Shown in pieces: positions 40,162-48,478 of a DNA stretch of 64,000 nt. Position 1 is the first letter of the stretch. Each line of letters starts with the position of its first letter. The DNA is taken from positions 1-64,000 of the forward strand of contig NZ_JASAOF010000015.1 in NCBI RefSeq assembly GCF_029952525.1, in the 5' to 3' direction. The translations under genes were made by a program, and so were the position numbers. The notes beneath the pieces are model-generated. The model saw nothing but the letters and a program-made list of their open reading frames with translations, was not told where the DNA came from and made no database searches. This DNA comes from Saccharopolyspora ipomoeae (GTDB lineage Bacteria > Actinomycetota > Actinomycetes > Mycobacteriales > Pseudonocardiaceae).

Positions 40162-41637
40162 ATGCGAGACACGCGAGTGGGCACGGAACGGACTCCGGCG
40201 CGGGTGGTCGGCGGCTGGATGCTGCGGCACCCCCGGACGATGGGCAGCACGACGGCGGTGGGCACGGCGGGCGTGACGCTCGGCTACCAGACCGTTCTGT
40301 GGGCTGCGGGGATCGCGGTGTTGGCCGGTGCCTCGTGGAGGCTGCTGGACGCCCCGACCTTCGACCGCTTCGCCGGACGGCTCGTGCGGGCCTGGTGGAG
40401 ACGCTGGGTCATCTACCAGCGCCAATGGATGCGCGTGGTTGCCTCCTGCGGGTTGGTCACTTCCGACCACCGCGGTGATCAGCTGGTACCGAAGCTGGTC
40501 GCGGTCCGCTCGAACTGGGTGTGGGATTCGCTGCACATCCGCATGGCCAAAGGCCAGGAGCCCGAGGACTACGGGCAGGCGCTCGACCGGCTGGCGAACT
40601 CCTTCAAGGCGCAGGCCGCGTCGATGCGCATCCTCAAGCCCGGCAAGATCGCCCTGGACTTCCAGCGGCGCGAGCCGTTCAACGAGATGGTGATCCCGCT
40701 TCCCGCGATGCCGGAATCGGTGGACGCGGTGGACCTGCGCAAGCTGGAGATCGGCCGGACCGAATTCGGCCGGCCTTTCCACCTCGACTTGGTCAAGCGG
40801 GACATCCACGTGCTGTTGGCGGGCGAGACCGGCGCGGGCAAGGGCTCGTGGCTGTGGGGCATCCAGCGCGCTCTGGCACCGATGATCCGGGCCGGTCATG
40901 TCCGGCTGTGGGTGATCGACCCCAAGGGCGGCATGGAACTCGGCGGCGGCCGGGAGATGTATCACCGCTTCGCCGACTCCGACCGCGCCGGACTGGCGCT
41001 GATGCGGGAGTACGTCCAGACGCTGGACGAGCGCAAGTTCGAACTCGGCCGCCAGGGCATCCGCAACGCGTCCCCGTCCCGGGAAACCCCGCTTGACGTG
41101 CTGATCTGCGACGAGCTGGCCGCGATGACCGCCTACACCGACCGGGACATCCGCATGGAGTTCCACCAGCTGCTGTCCAAGGGACTCACGCAGTTCCGCG
41201 CGGTCGGCGGACGGATCATCGCCGCGACACAGGAGCCCACCAAGGACGTCGTCCCGATGCGTGGGCTGTTCCCCACCAAGATCGCGCTCCGGGTCGATTC
41301 CGCCTCGTACGTGGACATGTGCCTCGGCGAAGGGATGCGGGACCTCGGCGCGTTCGCCGACAAGATCCCCACCTACCTCGCCGGAGTGGCCTACGCCAAG
41401 AACGACGGGCGCAAAGAACCCCAGCGCGTCCGGGCCGCTTTCAGCACCGATGACGACATCGCCGAGCTGGTGGCCTTCTGCACCGAGCTCAACAACGTGA
41501 CCCCGATCCGCAAGGAGGTCGAGCTGCCGGACGGCACGGTCACCAACCCCTACGACGTCGACTTCGAGGAGTTCGAGGACGACGAGCTCGAAGAGATCGA
41601 GCACTTCGAGGGCGAAGACGACGAAGAGATCGCCTGA
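40162..41637 (+). CDS. traSA: FtsK/SpoIIIE-type DNA translocase, conjugal transfer protein TraSA, 491 aa
   Basis: Single-protein pump that moves double-stranded AICE DNA between mycelia. Two membrane helices (about residues 33-60) are followed by a linker and the motor: Walker A GETGAGKGS (about 222-230), Walker B LDVLICDELAAM (about 312-323) and the FtsK-type GGRIIAATQEPTKDV. The acidic C-terminus (EEFEDDELEEIEHFEGEDDE) may be regulatory; the usual FtsK gamma DNA-recognition domain is not evident. ATG at 40162 has AAAGGG nine bases upstream; ATG at 40144 is within the terminator's edge. First gene after the terminator. Confidence 0.9.
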   Translation: MRDTRVGTERTPARVVGGWMLRHPRTMGSTTAVGTAGVTLGYQTVLWAAGIAVLAGASWRLLDAPTFDRFAGRLVRAWWRRWVIYQRQWMRVVASCGLVTSDHRGDQLVPKLVAVRSNWVWDSLHIRMAKGQEPEDYGQALDRLANSFKAQAASMRILKPGKIALDFQRREPFNEMVIPLPAMPESVDAVDLRKLEIGRTEFGRPFHLDLVKRDIHVLLAGETGAGKGSWLWGIQRALAPMIRAGHVRLWVIDPKGGMELGGGREMYHRFADSDRAGLALMREYVQTLDERKFELGRQGIRNASPSRETPLDVLICDELAAMTAYTDRDIRMEFHQLLSKGLTQFRAVGGRIIAATQEPTKDVVPMRGLFPTKIALRVDSASYVDMCLGEGMRDLGAFADKIPTYLAGVAYAKNDGRKEPQRVRAAFSTDDDIAELVAFCTELNNVTPIRKEVELPDGTVTNPYDVDFEEFEDDELEEIEHFEGEDDEEIA

Positions 41638-41662
41638 CCATTCACAGTAAGGAGATTCACCC

Positions 41663-41848
41663 ATGCACATCGTCCACGTTGAACTGTCCGGTAAGGGCGT
41701 GCTGATCAGCATCGGCGTCCTGGCCTTCGTGCTGGCCGTGCTGGCCCTGGTCTGGCTGGTGCTGAACCCGGCCGTCGCGATCGGCATCGGGATCGGCCTG
41801 GTGCTGCTCGTGCGGGGTCTGATCGTGCTGTTCAGCCCGGCGAAGTAG
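41663..41848 (+). CDS. Small membrane protein (Spd-like), 61 aa
   Basis: Two transmembrane helices occupy most of the chain (GVLISIGVLAFVLAVLALVW and LNPAVAIGIGIGLVLLVRGL) with a short N-terminal MHIVHVELSGK and SPAK end. Its size and position between the transfer gene and the DUF2637 gene match spread (spd) genes, which help plasmid movement along the recipient mycelium. ATG at 41663 follows AAGGAGATT. Function inferred from context. Confidence 0.75.
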   Translation: MHIVHVELSGKGVLISIGVLAFVLAVLALVWLVLNPAVAIGIGIGLVLLVRGLIVLFSPAK

Positions 41849-41856
41849 GAGGCATC

Positions 41857-42783
41857 GTGTCCGAACACGACCAGCCCGAGGCCACCGGCAACGACGGGCG
41901 GACGCGGCGGGTGCGCAAGCTCGGAGACCGGATCTCCGAGGCCCGCCGCCTGCGGGGCCTGATCCGTGACCCTGATCTTCAGGCCGTGGAGATGGAGCGC
42001 AACGGACGGCGCACCCTCGCCGGGCTGTGGTTCTTCCTGGCGCTGGGCCTGGTGTTCACCACCACCGGTGTGCAGCAGTTCCTCGCCGGGAAGACCACAC
42101 CCGCCGATCCCCTGTGGTGGGCCGCGTGGACCGTGGAACCGATGTTCGCCGGGTTGTTGATCGTGTTGCTCAACTTCGAGGCGGTCATCCTCTCCCACGG
42201 AGTCGAGCCCGATCACCACTGGTGGTCCCGCCTCAAAAGGGTGTTGCTGACCTCGACGCTGCTGATGAACGTCATCCCGCAACTGCTCCCGCTGCTGACG
42301 GGACGATGGGCGGACTTCAACGCGGGCTCGGCGGTCGTGCATGCGATCATCCCGGTCATCGTCTACGGCATCGCCGAAGTCATCCCGGTCATCCAAGCCC
42401 GGCAACGGCAGGTCATCTTGGCCGCCTACGCCGCCGCCGATCCACCCGCACCGGAACAACCGGTGGATCCGGGACCGGCCGAAGTGCCGGAACGACCGGA
42501 GGTCTCGGAGCTGCCGGAAAGGCCGGCCACCGCGTCCACTGAACGTCCGCGACCGGCGGAACGACCGGACACCACCTCGGTCATCGGGAAATCGATGAAC
42601 CTCCCGGCTGGCGTCCTGCAGGGCATTTCCGACGCCTGGGAGCTGGCGAATGCCGAAGGCCGGGAGTTCACCGCGGCTGATGTCCGCCAGGTTGTCCGCC
42701 TGCCGGAACCGGTGGCCGCGCAGATCGTCGCCGATCTCAACGCCGCCGAAAAGCCCGTCACCAACGGCCACCCCGTGGCCTGA
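41857..42783 (+). CDS. DUF2637-type spread membrane protein, 308 aa
   Basis: Membrane protein with about four helices (LAGLWFFLALGLVFTTTGVQ; AAWTVEPMFAGLLIVLLNFE; LLMNVIPQLLPLLTG; AVVHAIIPVIVYGIAEVIPV), the DUF2637 arrangement found in Streptomyces plasmid Spd proteins. A long proline/glutamate-rich linker (PPAPEQPVDPGPAEVPERPE) and a C-terminal helical domain (LQGISDAWELANAEGREFTA ADVRQVV) follow. GTG at 41857 follows AGGAGG. Probably helps intramycelial spread with TraSA. Confidence 0.83.
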   Translation: MSEHDQPEATGNDGRTRRVRKLGDRISEARRLRGLIRDPDLQAVEMERNGRRTLAGLWFFLALGLVFTTTGVQQFLAGKTTPADPLWWAAWTVEPMFAGLLIVLLNFEAVILSHGVEPDHHWWSRLKRVLLTSTLLMNVIPQLLPLLTGRWADFNAGSAVVHAIIPVIVYGIAEVIPVIQARQRQVILAAYAAADPPAPEQPVDPGPAEVPERPEVSELPERPATASTERPRPAERPDTTSVIGKSMNLPAGVLQGISDAWELANAEGREFTAADVRQVVRLPEPVAAQIVADLNAAEKPVTNGHPVA

Positions 42784-42824
42784 TGTGACGACATCCCACA
42801 ACTGAAGATCGCGAGTTCAACCCC

Positions 42825-42848
42825 TGCTCGGCGGGCATCCACCGAGCA
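42825..42848. other. Hairpin upstream of repSA
   Basis: TGCTCGG (42825-42831) pairs with CCGAGCA (42842-42848) over ten bases, 50 bases before the repSA start. Could end the spd message or regulate rep translation. Confidence 0.4.
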
Positions 42849-42898
42849 CGGGAACGACCTCCGTGGGTGCTCCGCCGAGCCCTCTTCTGGGAGGTCAC

Positions 42899-44272
42899 AT
42901 GGCATTGCCCGAAGTCCCGGCGGTGGACCGCCTCGCCCGGCGGCTCCAGTCCCCGGACTACCAGCAGTGGCGCTCGATGGTGGAAGCTACCGGCGGATGC
43001 GCCCACCCGGTCCGGCTGACCGGACACTGGATGCTCACCGACAAGACCACCGGCGCGCTGCTGTCCAAGCCCGACGGCACCCCGGCCCTGAAGTCCGGGC
43101 ACCTGTTCGCCCCTTGCGGCAACCGCCGCGAGTCGGTCTGCCCCGCGTGCTCGGACCGCTACGCTGCCGACGCCTTCCACCTCGTGCGTGCCGGGATGTC
43201 CGGTGGCTCCAAGGGCGTGCCGGTCACCGTGGCCGACAAACCGCGGTTGTTCGTCACCCTGACCGCACCCTCGTTCGGGCCGGTCCACAACCGCCGGACC
43301 TCGGCCAACGGCAAGCGCGTGCCGTGCCGATGCGGTCGCTTCCACCACGAACACGACCCGGCCATCGGCCAGCCCGTCGACCCGAGCGGCTACGACTACA
43401 CCGGCCACGTCCTCTGGCAGGCCCACGCCGGGAAGCTGTGGAACCGCTTCACCATCTACCTCCGGCGACACATCGCCCGTGCGGCCGGCATCCCGGTGAA
43501 GAGCCTCAAGGACCACGCCCGGCTGTCGTACGCCAAGGTCGCCGAGTTCCAGAAGCGCGGCGTCATCCACTTCCACGCGATGATCCGCCTCGACGGCCCG
43601 GAGGGCGCGGCCGACGCGACTCCGTCCTGGGCCACCGCTGATCTGCTCACCGACGCCGTTCACGCCGCACACGCCGCGACCGGCGTCGAAGCGCCCGAGA
43701 TCGACAGCACCACGCGGCTGCTGACTTGGGGAGAGCAGATCGACGTCCGACCGATCCGGGCAGTGGACGCCCACCAGGTCGAAGACGACCAGGGCGCCAT
43801 CACCGATGACCGGCTGGCCTCCTACGTCGCCAAGTACGCCACCAAGGGCACCGGGAAGTCCGAAGCCGCCGATCGGCCGATCCGATCCCGCGAACACATC
43901 GAGCTCCTGGAAGCCAGCGAGCACCACCGGCAGATCATGCGCACCGCGTGGGACCTTGGCGGGCTGGAGGACCTCGACGGTCTCAACCTGCGGCGCTGGT
44001 GCCACATGCTCGCGTTCCGCGGGCACTTCCTGTCCAAGTCCCAGCGCTACTCCACCACGTTCAAGCGCATCCGGGGCGACCGCCAGATCTGGCGGCTGGA
44101 GCAGAACCTCGACGAACTCGGCGTCACCGCCGACTCGGTGGCCGTGGTCAACCACTGGGAGATGACCAGCATCGGCCACCGCGATCCCGAGGAGCAGGAA
44201 CTCGCCCTCGCCATCGCCGACCGCAAGCGCCAAGCCCGAAAAGACCGCTACGCCAACGAAAGGAAGGACTGA
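42899..44272 (+). CDS. repSA: Replication initiator RepSA (rolling-circle), 457 aa
   Basis: AICE replication protein that nicks the double-strand origin after excision. N-terminal zinc-binding part: GHLFAPCGNRRESVCPACSD and VPCRCGRFHHEHDP. HUH-type catalysis is suggested by the HxH in RGVIHFHAMIRLDG and the downstream SYVAKYATKG (Y with K four on). The rest matches Streptomyces AICE RepSA in length and order. ATG at 42899 has GGGAGG six bases upstream. It lies between the spd genes and xis, as in pSAM2. Its origin is often inside or near the gene; I could not place it. Confidence 0.88.
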   Translation: MALPEVPAVDRLARRLQSPDYQQWRSMVEATGGCAHPVRLTGHWMLTDKTTGALLSKPDGTPALKSGHLFAPCGNRRESVCPACSDRYAADAFHLVRAGMSGGSKGVPVTVADKPRLFVTLTAPSFGPVHNRRTSANGKRVPCRCGRFHHEHDPAIGQPVDPSGYDYTGHVLWQAHAGKLWNRFTIYLRRHIARAAGIPVKSLKDHARLSYAKVAEFQKRGVIHFHAMIRLDGPEGAADATPSWATADLLTDAVHAAHAATGVEAPEIDSTTRLLTWGEQIDVRPIRAVDAHQVEDDQGAITDDRLASYVAKYATKGTGKSEAADRPIRSREHIELLEASEHHRQIMRTAWDLGGLEDLDGLNLRRWCHMLAFRGHFLSKSQRYSTTFKRIRGDRQIWRLEQNLDELGVTADSVAVVNHWEMTSIGHRDPEEQELALAIADRKRQARKDRYANERKD

Positions 44273-44274
44273 CT

Positions 44275-44454
44275 ATGCGCAACCTGTGGGGAATCGACGA
44301 CGTTGCCAGCTACCTCGGTGTGCCGGTCGGCACCCTCTACCAGTGGCGTAGCCGGGGATATGGTCCGACCGGACGCAAGATCGGAAAGTACGTCCGGTTC
44401 AAGCCCGAGGACGTCGAGAACTGGTTCGAGTCTCAGGCTGCGGGGGTGATCTGA
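44275..44454 (+). CDS. xis: Excisionase Xis, 59 aa
   Basis: MerR-like HTH_17 protein: LWGIDDVASYLGVPVGTLYQ WRSRGYGPTGRKIGKYVRF followed by KPEDVENWFES. It directs the integrase toward excision. It starts two bases after repSA and ends one base before int, the canonical rep-xis-int operon of AICEs. Confidence 0.88.
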   Translation: MRNLWGIDDVASYLGVPVGTLYQWRSRGYGPTGRKIGKYVRFKPEDVENWFESQAAGVI

Positions 44455-44455
44455 G

Positions 44456-45652
44456 ATGGCAGGTCGTCTGCCGCTTCCGCTGGGCACGATGGGTGAGATC
44501 TCGGTCAAGCACGTCGGGAAGTCCTGGTCGGCAAGAGCCTGGTACCGGCGTGAAGACGGAACATATGCCGACGTGCGTCGTCGCGGCCGGACCAAGGAGC
44601 TGGCTCGGCAGGCTGTCCGGGATGCGGTCAAGGACTTGGTCCCGGTGTCCGACGGCACCGATCTCACTGCCACATCGCTGTTCGCCGACGCTGCCCAAGC
44701 GTGGCTCGACCAGTTCAGGAAGGACGCTGAGAACGGTACGTACTCCCTGACCTCACTGGACACCTACGAGAACGTGTACGAGAACCACATCAAGCCAGGT
44801 CTCGGTGAGCTGCGGCTGTATGAGGTGAAGACGCCGGTGGTCAACAAGATCTGCCAGGCCAAGCTCAAGGACAACAGCTTGACCTTGGCCAAGCTCGTCA
44901 AGGCCGTGATCAGCAACATCATGACCTTTGCGATTCAAGCTGGGGCGGTTGAGACCAACCCGACGAAGGGCATCGCCGCCCTCTCCGAGCGTAGAGCCAA
45001 GATCAAGCGGAAGAAGCCTAGGGCCCTGACCAAGGACGAACTGAGCGATCTGCTCAAGATCCTTGACCAAGATGAGAAGGCGAAGAAGCGGGACCTGCCG
45101 GACCTGGTGCGTTTCTTCATCGCGACGGGTGAGCGAGCGGGTGAGGCTCTGGGTGCTCACTGGGAGGACTTCGATCCTGAGGCGAAAAAGCTGCGGATGA
45201 GCGGGAACCTGATCCGTGCACGTGGCAAGGGTGCCTTGCGCAACGACGGGAAGACCGACGGCTCGGCGCGGGACATCGCGCTCCCTGACTGGGCGGTGAA
45301 CATGCTCCGGGAGCGCGCCGAGCAACTGGGTGAGGTTGATCCAGGCAAGCCGATCTTCGTCAACACGAAGGGTGGGTACCTCAACGCGTCGAACGTCTAC
45401 AACCGGACGTGGGCACCGTTCCGGACCCGCGCTGGCTACGAGTGGGTGACCTTCCACACGCTGCGCAAGACGGTCGCCACGCTGCTGGACGAAGCGGGCC
45501 TGACGGCTCGCCAGGTGGCGGACCTGCTGGGCCACTCGCGGGTGTCGATGACCCAAGACGTGTACTTCGGCCGGGGGCAGCAGTCCCGTGCCAGTGCCGA
45601 AGCCCTGGCCTTCGTGGTACCCATCGAGGGTCCGGGGAAAGTTGGCAATTAA
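44456..45652 (+). CDS. int: Site-specific tyrosine integrase, 398 aa
   Basis: Integrates the AICE into tRNA-Lys. N-terminal arm-binding and core-binding (SAM-like) domains are followed by the catalytic domain with R in ATGERAGEALGAHW, K nearby, H-x-x-R in TFHTLRKTVATLL, H in LLGHSRVSMTQDV and the nucleophile tyrosine in DVYFGRG. All catalytic residues are present, so the element should still move. It ends 24 bases from the attR repeat, and its last codons include the TTGGCAATTAAT arm-site candidate. Confidence 0.93.
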   Translation: MAGRLPLPLGTMGEISVKHVGKSWSARAWYRREDGTYADVRRRGRTKELARQAVRDAVKDLVPVSDGTDLTATSLFADAAQAWLDQFRKDAENGTYSLTSLDTYENVYENHIKPGLGELRLYEVKTPVVNKICQAKLKDNSLTLAKLVKAVISNIMTFAIQAGAVETNPTKGIAALSERRAKIKRKKPRALTKDELSDLLKILDQDEKAKKRDLPDLVRFFIATGERAGEALGAHWEDFDPEAKKLRMSGNLIRARGKGALRNDGKTDGSARDIALPDWAVNMLRERAEQLGEVDPGKPIFVNTKGGYLNASNVYNRTWAPFRTRAGYEWVTFHTLRKTVATLLDEAGLTARQVADLLGHSRVSMTQDVYFGRGQQSRASAEALAFVVPIEGPGKVGN

Positions 45653-45659
45653 TTGGCAA
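45642..45659 (+). other. Candidate integrase arm-type sites, right end
   Basis: TTGGCAATTAAT (45642-45653) runs into a second TTGGCAAT (45652-45659). The 12-mer is shared with 34229-34240 near the left end. It overlaps the int stop codon. Confidence 0.4.
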
Positions 45660-45675
45660 TCGGGCCTCGGCAACA

Positions 45676-45744
45676 AAGAACCCCAGGCCTGTGACCTGGG
45701 GTTTTGGTGGGCCGCCAGGGGATCGAACCCTGAACCCGCGGATT
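45676..45744. repeat. Right attachment-site repeat (attR), within tRNA-Lys
   Basis: 69 bp matching 34041-34110 with one missing T. It spans the tRNA terminator and the tRNA 3' portion from CCA to the anticodon stem. Strand exchange must lie within it. Confidence 0.93.
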
Positions 45745-45780
45745 AAAAGTCCGCTGCTCTGCCAGTTGAGCTAACGGCCC
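45705..45780 (-). tRNA. tRNA-Lys (anticodon UUU)
   Basis: 76 bases on the minus strand including an encoded CCA. Acceptor stem GGGCCGT pairs with GCGGCCC; D-arm TTAGCTCAACTGGCAGAGC; anticodon loop CTTTTAA with TTT anticodon; T-arm with GGTTCGATCC. The 3' half is supplied by the element's attachment repeat, so the gene stays intact after integration. A CCCCAGG/CCTGGGG hairpin with a short T-rich tail on the minus strand terminates it. Confidence 0.95.
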
Positions 45781-45875
45781 GCGTGCCCAGGCTACAAGGT
45801 CCGGATGATCTCCGTGGCCCGTGGTCGCGGCAATTCGGACCGAAGTCACACCACACCGACCGAGGAGGGCGACTC

Positions 45876-46391
45876 GTGACCTACCTGTACCGGCTCGCGA
45901 CGCGCGCGGACTTGCCCGCGATCGTCGGCATCTACAACTCGGTGATCCCGGACCGCTCGGCGACCTGCGACCTCGACCCGGTCACCGTCGAATCGCGCGA
46001 GGACTGGTTCGCCAAGTCGGATCCCCAGCGCTACCCGGTCTGGGTGGGGCACGAGCCGCCAAACCCGGATGTCGTGACCGGGTACGTGTCTCTGGAGCCG
46101 TTCCTCAACGGTCGTCCCGGCTACGACGTCACCGCCGACCTCGCGCTCTACCTGCATGCCGATCACCGCGGCAGCGGCCAAGGCGCGTGCCTGCTGCGCC
46201 ATGCGATCGCGCAAGCCCCCGAACTCGGCTTCCGGAACATCGCGACCACGATCTTCGCCTCGAACCAGCGCAGTCTCCGCCTCTTCCGCGCTCACGGCTT
46301 CCAGGAGTGGGGACGGCTCCCGGCCGTCGCCGATCTCGACGGCCGCTCCGAAGACGTCGTCTTCGTCGGCCTCCCGCTGGCTCAGGCGTGA
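45876..46391 (+). CDS. GNAT acetyltransferase, phosphinothricin-acetyltransferase-like, 171 aa
   Basis: Single GNAT domain of the Pat/Bar group: RLATRADLPAIVGIYNSVIP at the N-terminus, a SREDWFAKSDPQRYPVWVGH segment, and acetyl-CoA loop LHADHRGSGQGACLLRHAIA. The group acetylates phosphinothricin, methionine sulfoximine or other amino acids; the exact substrate is unknown. GTG at 45876 has GAGGAGGG upstream. First chromosomal gene right of the AICE, transcribed away from it. Confidence 0.85.
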   Translation: MTYLYRLATRADLPAIVGIYNSVIPDRSATCDLDPVTVESREDWFAKSDPQRYPVWVGHEPPNPDVVTGYVSLEPFLNGRPGYDVTADLALYLHADHRGSGQGACLLRHAIAQAPELGFRNIATTIFASNQRSLRLFRAHGFQEWGRLPAVADLDGRSEDVVFVGLPLAQA

Positions 46392-46539
46392 CCCGCGGTC
46401 GGGAACCTGCGGTATTCGCCCCGACGGTTCCCGTGGGATTCGTCGGTCGGGTTGTTGACCTCGACTTCGTCCTGGAGAAGGGTCGGGGGTGCGGTCTCGG
46501 CGGCCGTGTTCTTCAGGGTTTGTCGACATGGGGAGAGCT

Positions 46540-47727
46540 GTGAGCGGGATCCTTGCGACGCACACCGGAAGTCTGATCCGTCCGAGCGAGTTGTTGTCGT
46601 TCCTGTCCGCGAAGGCCGGGGGTGCCGACGTGGATGAGGAAGCCTATGGGGCGTGTCTGGTCAAGTCCGTCGACCACGTCGTGCGCAGGCAGGTGGAGGC
46701 GGGCATCGACGTCGTCGACGACGGTGAGATGGGCAAGGCCAGCTGGATCACCTACCTCTACGAGCGCATCAGTGGCCTGGAATCCCGGCCGATCGAGCTC
46801 GACGGTCCGAGCATGCTGCCGCCGAGCCGCGACCGGCAGGCGTTCCCCGGCGCCTACGCCGAGCTCGACGCGCTCGACGAGGCAGCCACCCGCAAGAGCA
46901 ACTCGCAGGCCGACGAGCGGGAACCAGCGGCGTGGTTCTGCACCGGCCCGCTGCGCTACGACCGGACCGCCATCGATCGCGACATCGCGAACCTGAAAGC
47001 CGCTGTGGCGCAGCACGAAGGAGTCGAGGGCTTCCTGCCGGTCGTCGCTCCTGCCAGCGCCTACTGGCTGACCGACGAGCACTACGACTCCGACGAGGAG
47101 TTCGTGTTCGCGCTGGCCGACGCGCTCAAGGAGGAGTACCGGGCGATCGTCGACAGCGGCCTGATGCTGCAGGTCGACGACGCGGTGCTGATGCACGAGT
47201 GCGACACGATCCTGGCCCGAGGTGGCACCTACGACGACTACCGGCGGTGGGCGGAGCTGCGCGTCCGCGCGCTCAACCACGCGCTGGAAGGACTTCCGGA
47301 GGAACGCGTCCGGTATCACGTGTGCTTCGGCAGCTGGCACGGTCCGCACGCGTTCGACCCGCCGCTGCGCGACGTCGTCGACCTGATCCTGCAGGTCAAC
47401 GCCGGTGCCTACGCGATGGAGCAGGCCAACCCGCGGCACGAGCACGAGTGGCGGGTGTGGGAGGACGTGCAGCTGCCGGACGGCAAGAAGCTCATCCCGG
47501 GCGTGGTCACGCACCACACCAACGTCGTCGAGCACCCGGAACTGGTGGCGCAGCGGCTGATCCGGCTCGCCGGGGTCGTGGGGCGGGACAACGTGCTGGC
47601 CGGGACCGACTGCGGGTTCGCGCAGGGCGCGTTCGTGCACCGGGTGCACGAGGAGATCCAGTGGGCGAAGCTCTCGGCGCTCGCCGAGGGCGCGCGGCTG
47701 GCCTCGGAACACCTCTGGAGCCGCTGA
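46540..47727 (+). CDS. Cobalamin-independent methionine synthase family protein (MetE C-terminal-like), 395 aa
   Basis: Single TIM-barrel like the catalytic half of MetE. Zinc-ligand regions are seen as YHVCFGSWHGPHAF and LAGTDCGFAQGAFVH. The N-terminal TGSLIRPSELLSF is the substrate-entry motif. Without the MetE N-terminal barrel it is probably an alternative methyl-transfer or C-S cleavage enzyme; methylcobalamin- or methoxylated-aromatic-linked roles are known for such short forms. GTG at 46540 has GGGGAG upstream; ATG at 46528 is possible. A second, distinct member is at 50936. Confidence 0.85.
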   Translation: MSGILATHTGSLIRPSELLSFLSAKAGGADVDEEAYGACLVKSVDHVVRRQVEAGIDVVDDGEMGKASWITYLYERISGLESRPIELDGPSMLPPSRDRQAFPGAYAELDALDEAATRKSNSQADEREPAAWFCTGPLRYDRTAIDRDIANLKAAVAQHEGVEGFLPVVAPASAYWLTDEHYDSDEEFVFALADALKEEYRAIVDSGLMLQVDDAVLMHECDTILARGGTYDDYRRWAELRVRALNHALEGLPEERVRYHVCFGSWHGPHAFDPPLRDVVDLILQVNAGAYAMEQANPRHEHEWRVWEDVQLPDGKKLIPGVVTHHTNVVEHPELVAQRLIRLAGVVGRDNVLAGTDCGFAQGAFVHRVHEEIQWAKLSALAEGARLASEHLWSR

Positions 47728-47787
47728 TAATGAGCGGATGATCGGTAAATGCCGTTGTGCCGCTTGGTTTTTCGGTAGGATGGCGTG

Positions 47788-48474
47788 ATGTCGAGATCAG
47801 TGCGCGACGTCGACGGTCTGCTGCGGATGCTGGACGAGATCTTCCCGTCACCCCAACCTTTCTGGGACGGCTTCTACGCGGATCGCGACCGCGACGTCCC
47901 GTTCTTCGTCACCAAACCCGATGAGAACCTCGTGTCCTACGTGGACGACGGCGTGCTGAAGTCGGGCCGCGCGCTGGACCTCGGGTGCGGCCCCGGCCGC
48001 AACGCGATGCACCTGGCCGCAACGGGTTTCGACGTCGACGCCGTCGACCTGTCGGCCACCGCCATCGCGTGGGCCCGCGAACGAGCACCGGAAATCCGCT
48101 TCCGGCACGGCGATGCGTTCACCCTCGACCTCGCCGGGCCCTACGACCTGATCTACGACTCGGGCTGCTTCCACCACCTGCCGCCGCACCGCCGCATCAG
48201 CTACCTCGACCTCGTCGACCGGCTGCTGGCCCCCGGCGGTCATCTGGCCATGACCTGCTTCGTCACCGGCGCCGAGAACACCGGAACCGAGCTGCCCGAC
48301 GCCGACCTCTACCGCCTGGGCGACCTGCGCGGCGGCCTCGCCTACGGCCCCGACGAGCTGCGCGCGATCTTCGCCGACCTCAGCCCGGTCGAGATCCGCC
48401 CGATGCGCGCCCAGCCGCCGGAGTCACCGACCTTCGGCGCGGACTTCCTCCAGGCCGCGCTGTTCCGCCGCTGA
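47788..48474 (+). CDS. Class I SAM-dependent methyltransferase, 228 aa
   Basis: Motif I ALDLGCGPGRNAMHLAATGF (about residues 62-81), acidic loop VDAVDLSATAI and post-motif YDLIYDSGCFHHLPPHRR. This pattern resembles thiopurine/tellurite-type (TPMT/TehB-like) methyltransferases acting on small molecules. ATG at 47788 is preceded by TAGGAT at leaderless spacing. It ends four bases from the convergent chorismate mutase gene, so transcription may overlap. Confidence 0.85.
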   Translation: MSRSVRDVDGLLRMLDEIFPSPQPFWDGFYADRDRDVPFFVTKPDENLVSYVDDGVLKSGRALDLGCGPGRNAMHLAATGFDVDAVDLSATAIAWARERAPEIRFRHGDAFTLDLAGPYDLIYDSGCFHHLPPHRRISYLDLVDRLLAPGGHLAMTCFVTGAENTGTELPDADLYRLGDLRGGLAYGPDELRAIFADLSPVEIRPMRAQPPESPTFGADFLQAALFRR

Positions 48475-48478
48475 GCCG

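Larger units (their letters stand above)
34041..45744. mobile_element. AICE (pSAM2-type integrative and conjugative element) in tRNA-Lys(UUU)
   Basis: An 11.7-kb element between direct repeats of 70 and 69 bp that contain the 3' part of tRNA-Lys. The right-hand copy completes the intact tRNA gene on the minus strand; the left copy is the displaced 3' remnant. Core genes in order: GntR repressor, operator/promoter array, small genes, FtsK/TraSA transfer protein, two Spd-like membrane proteins, RepSA replication initiator, excisionase, tyrosine integrase adjacent to the right end. This is the standard AICE backbone: excise, replicate by rolling circle, move as double-stranded DNA by one FtsK-like pump. 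Cargo: GpgS-like glycosyltransferase, DUF4118 protein, small unknowns. All backbone genes look intact. Confidence 0.93.

Noticed and set aside
46392-46539. Riboswitch upstream of the MetE-like gene
   Set aside because: The 148-bp leader has GC-rich inverted segments but no recognisable cobalamin, SAM or SAH riboswitch core.
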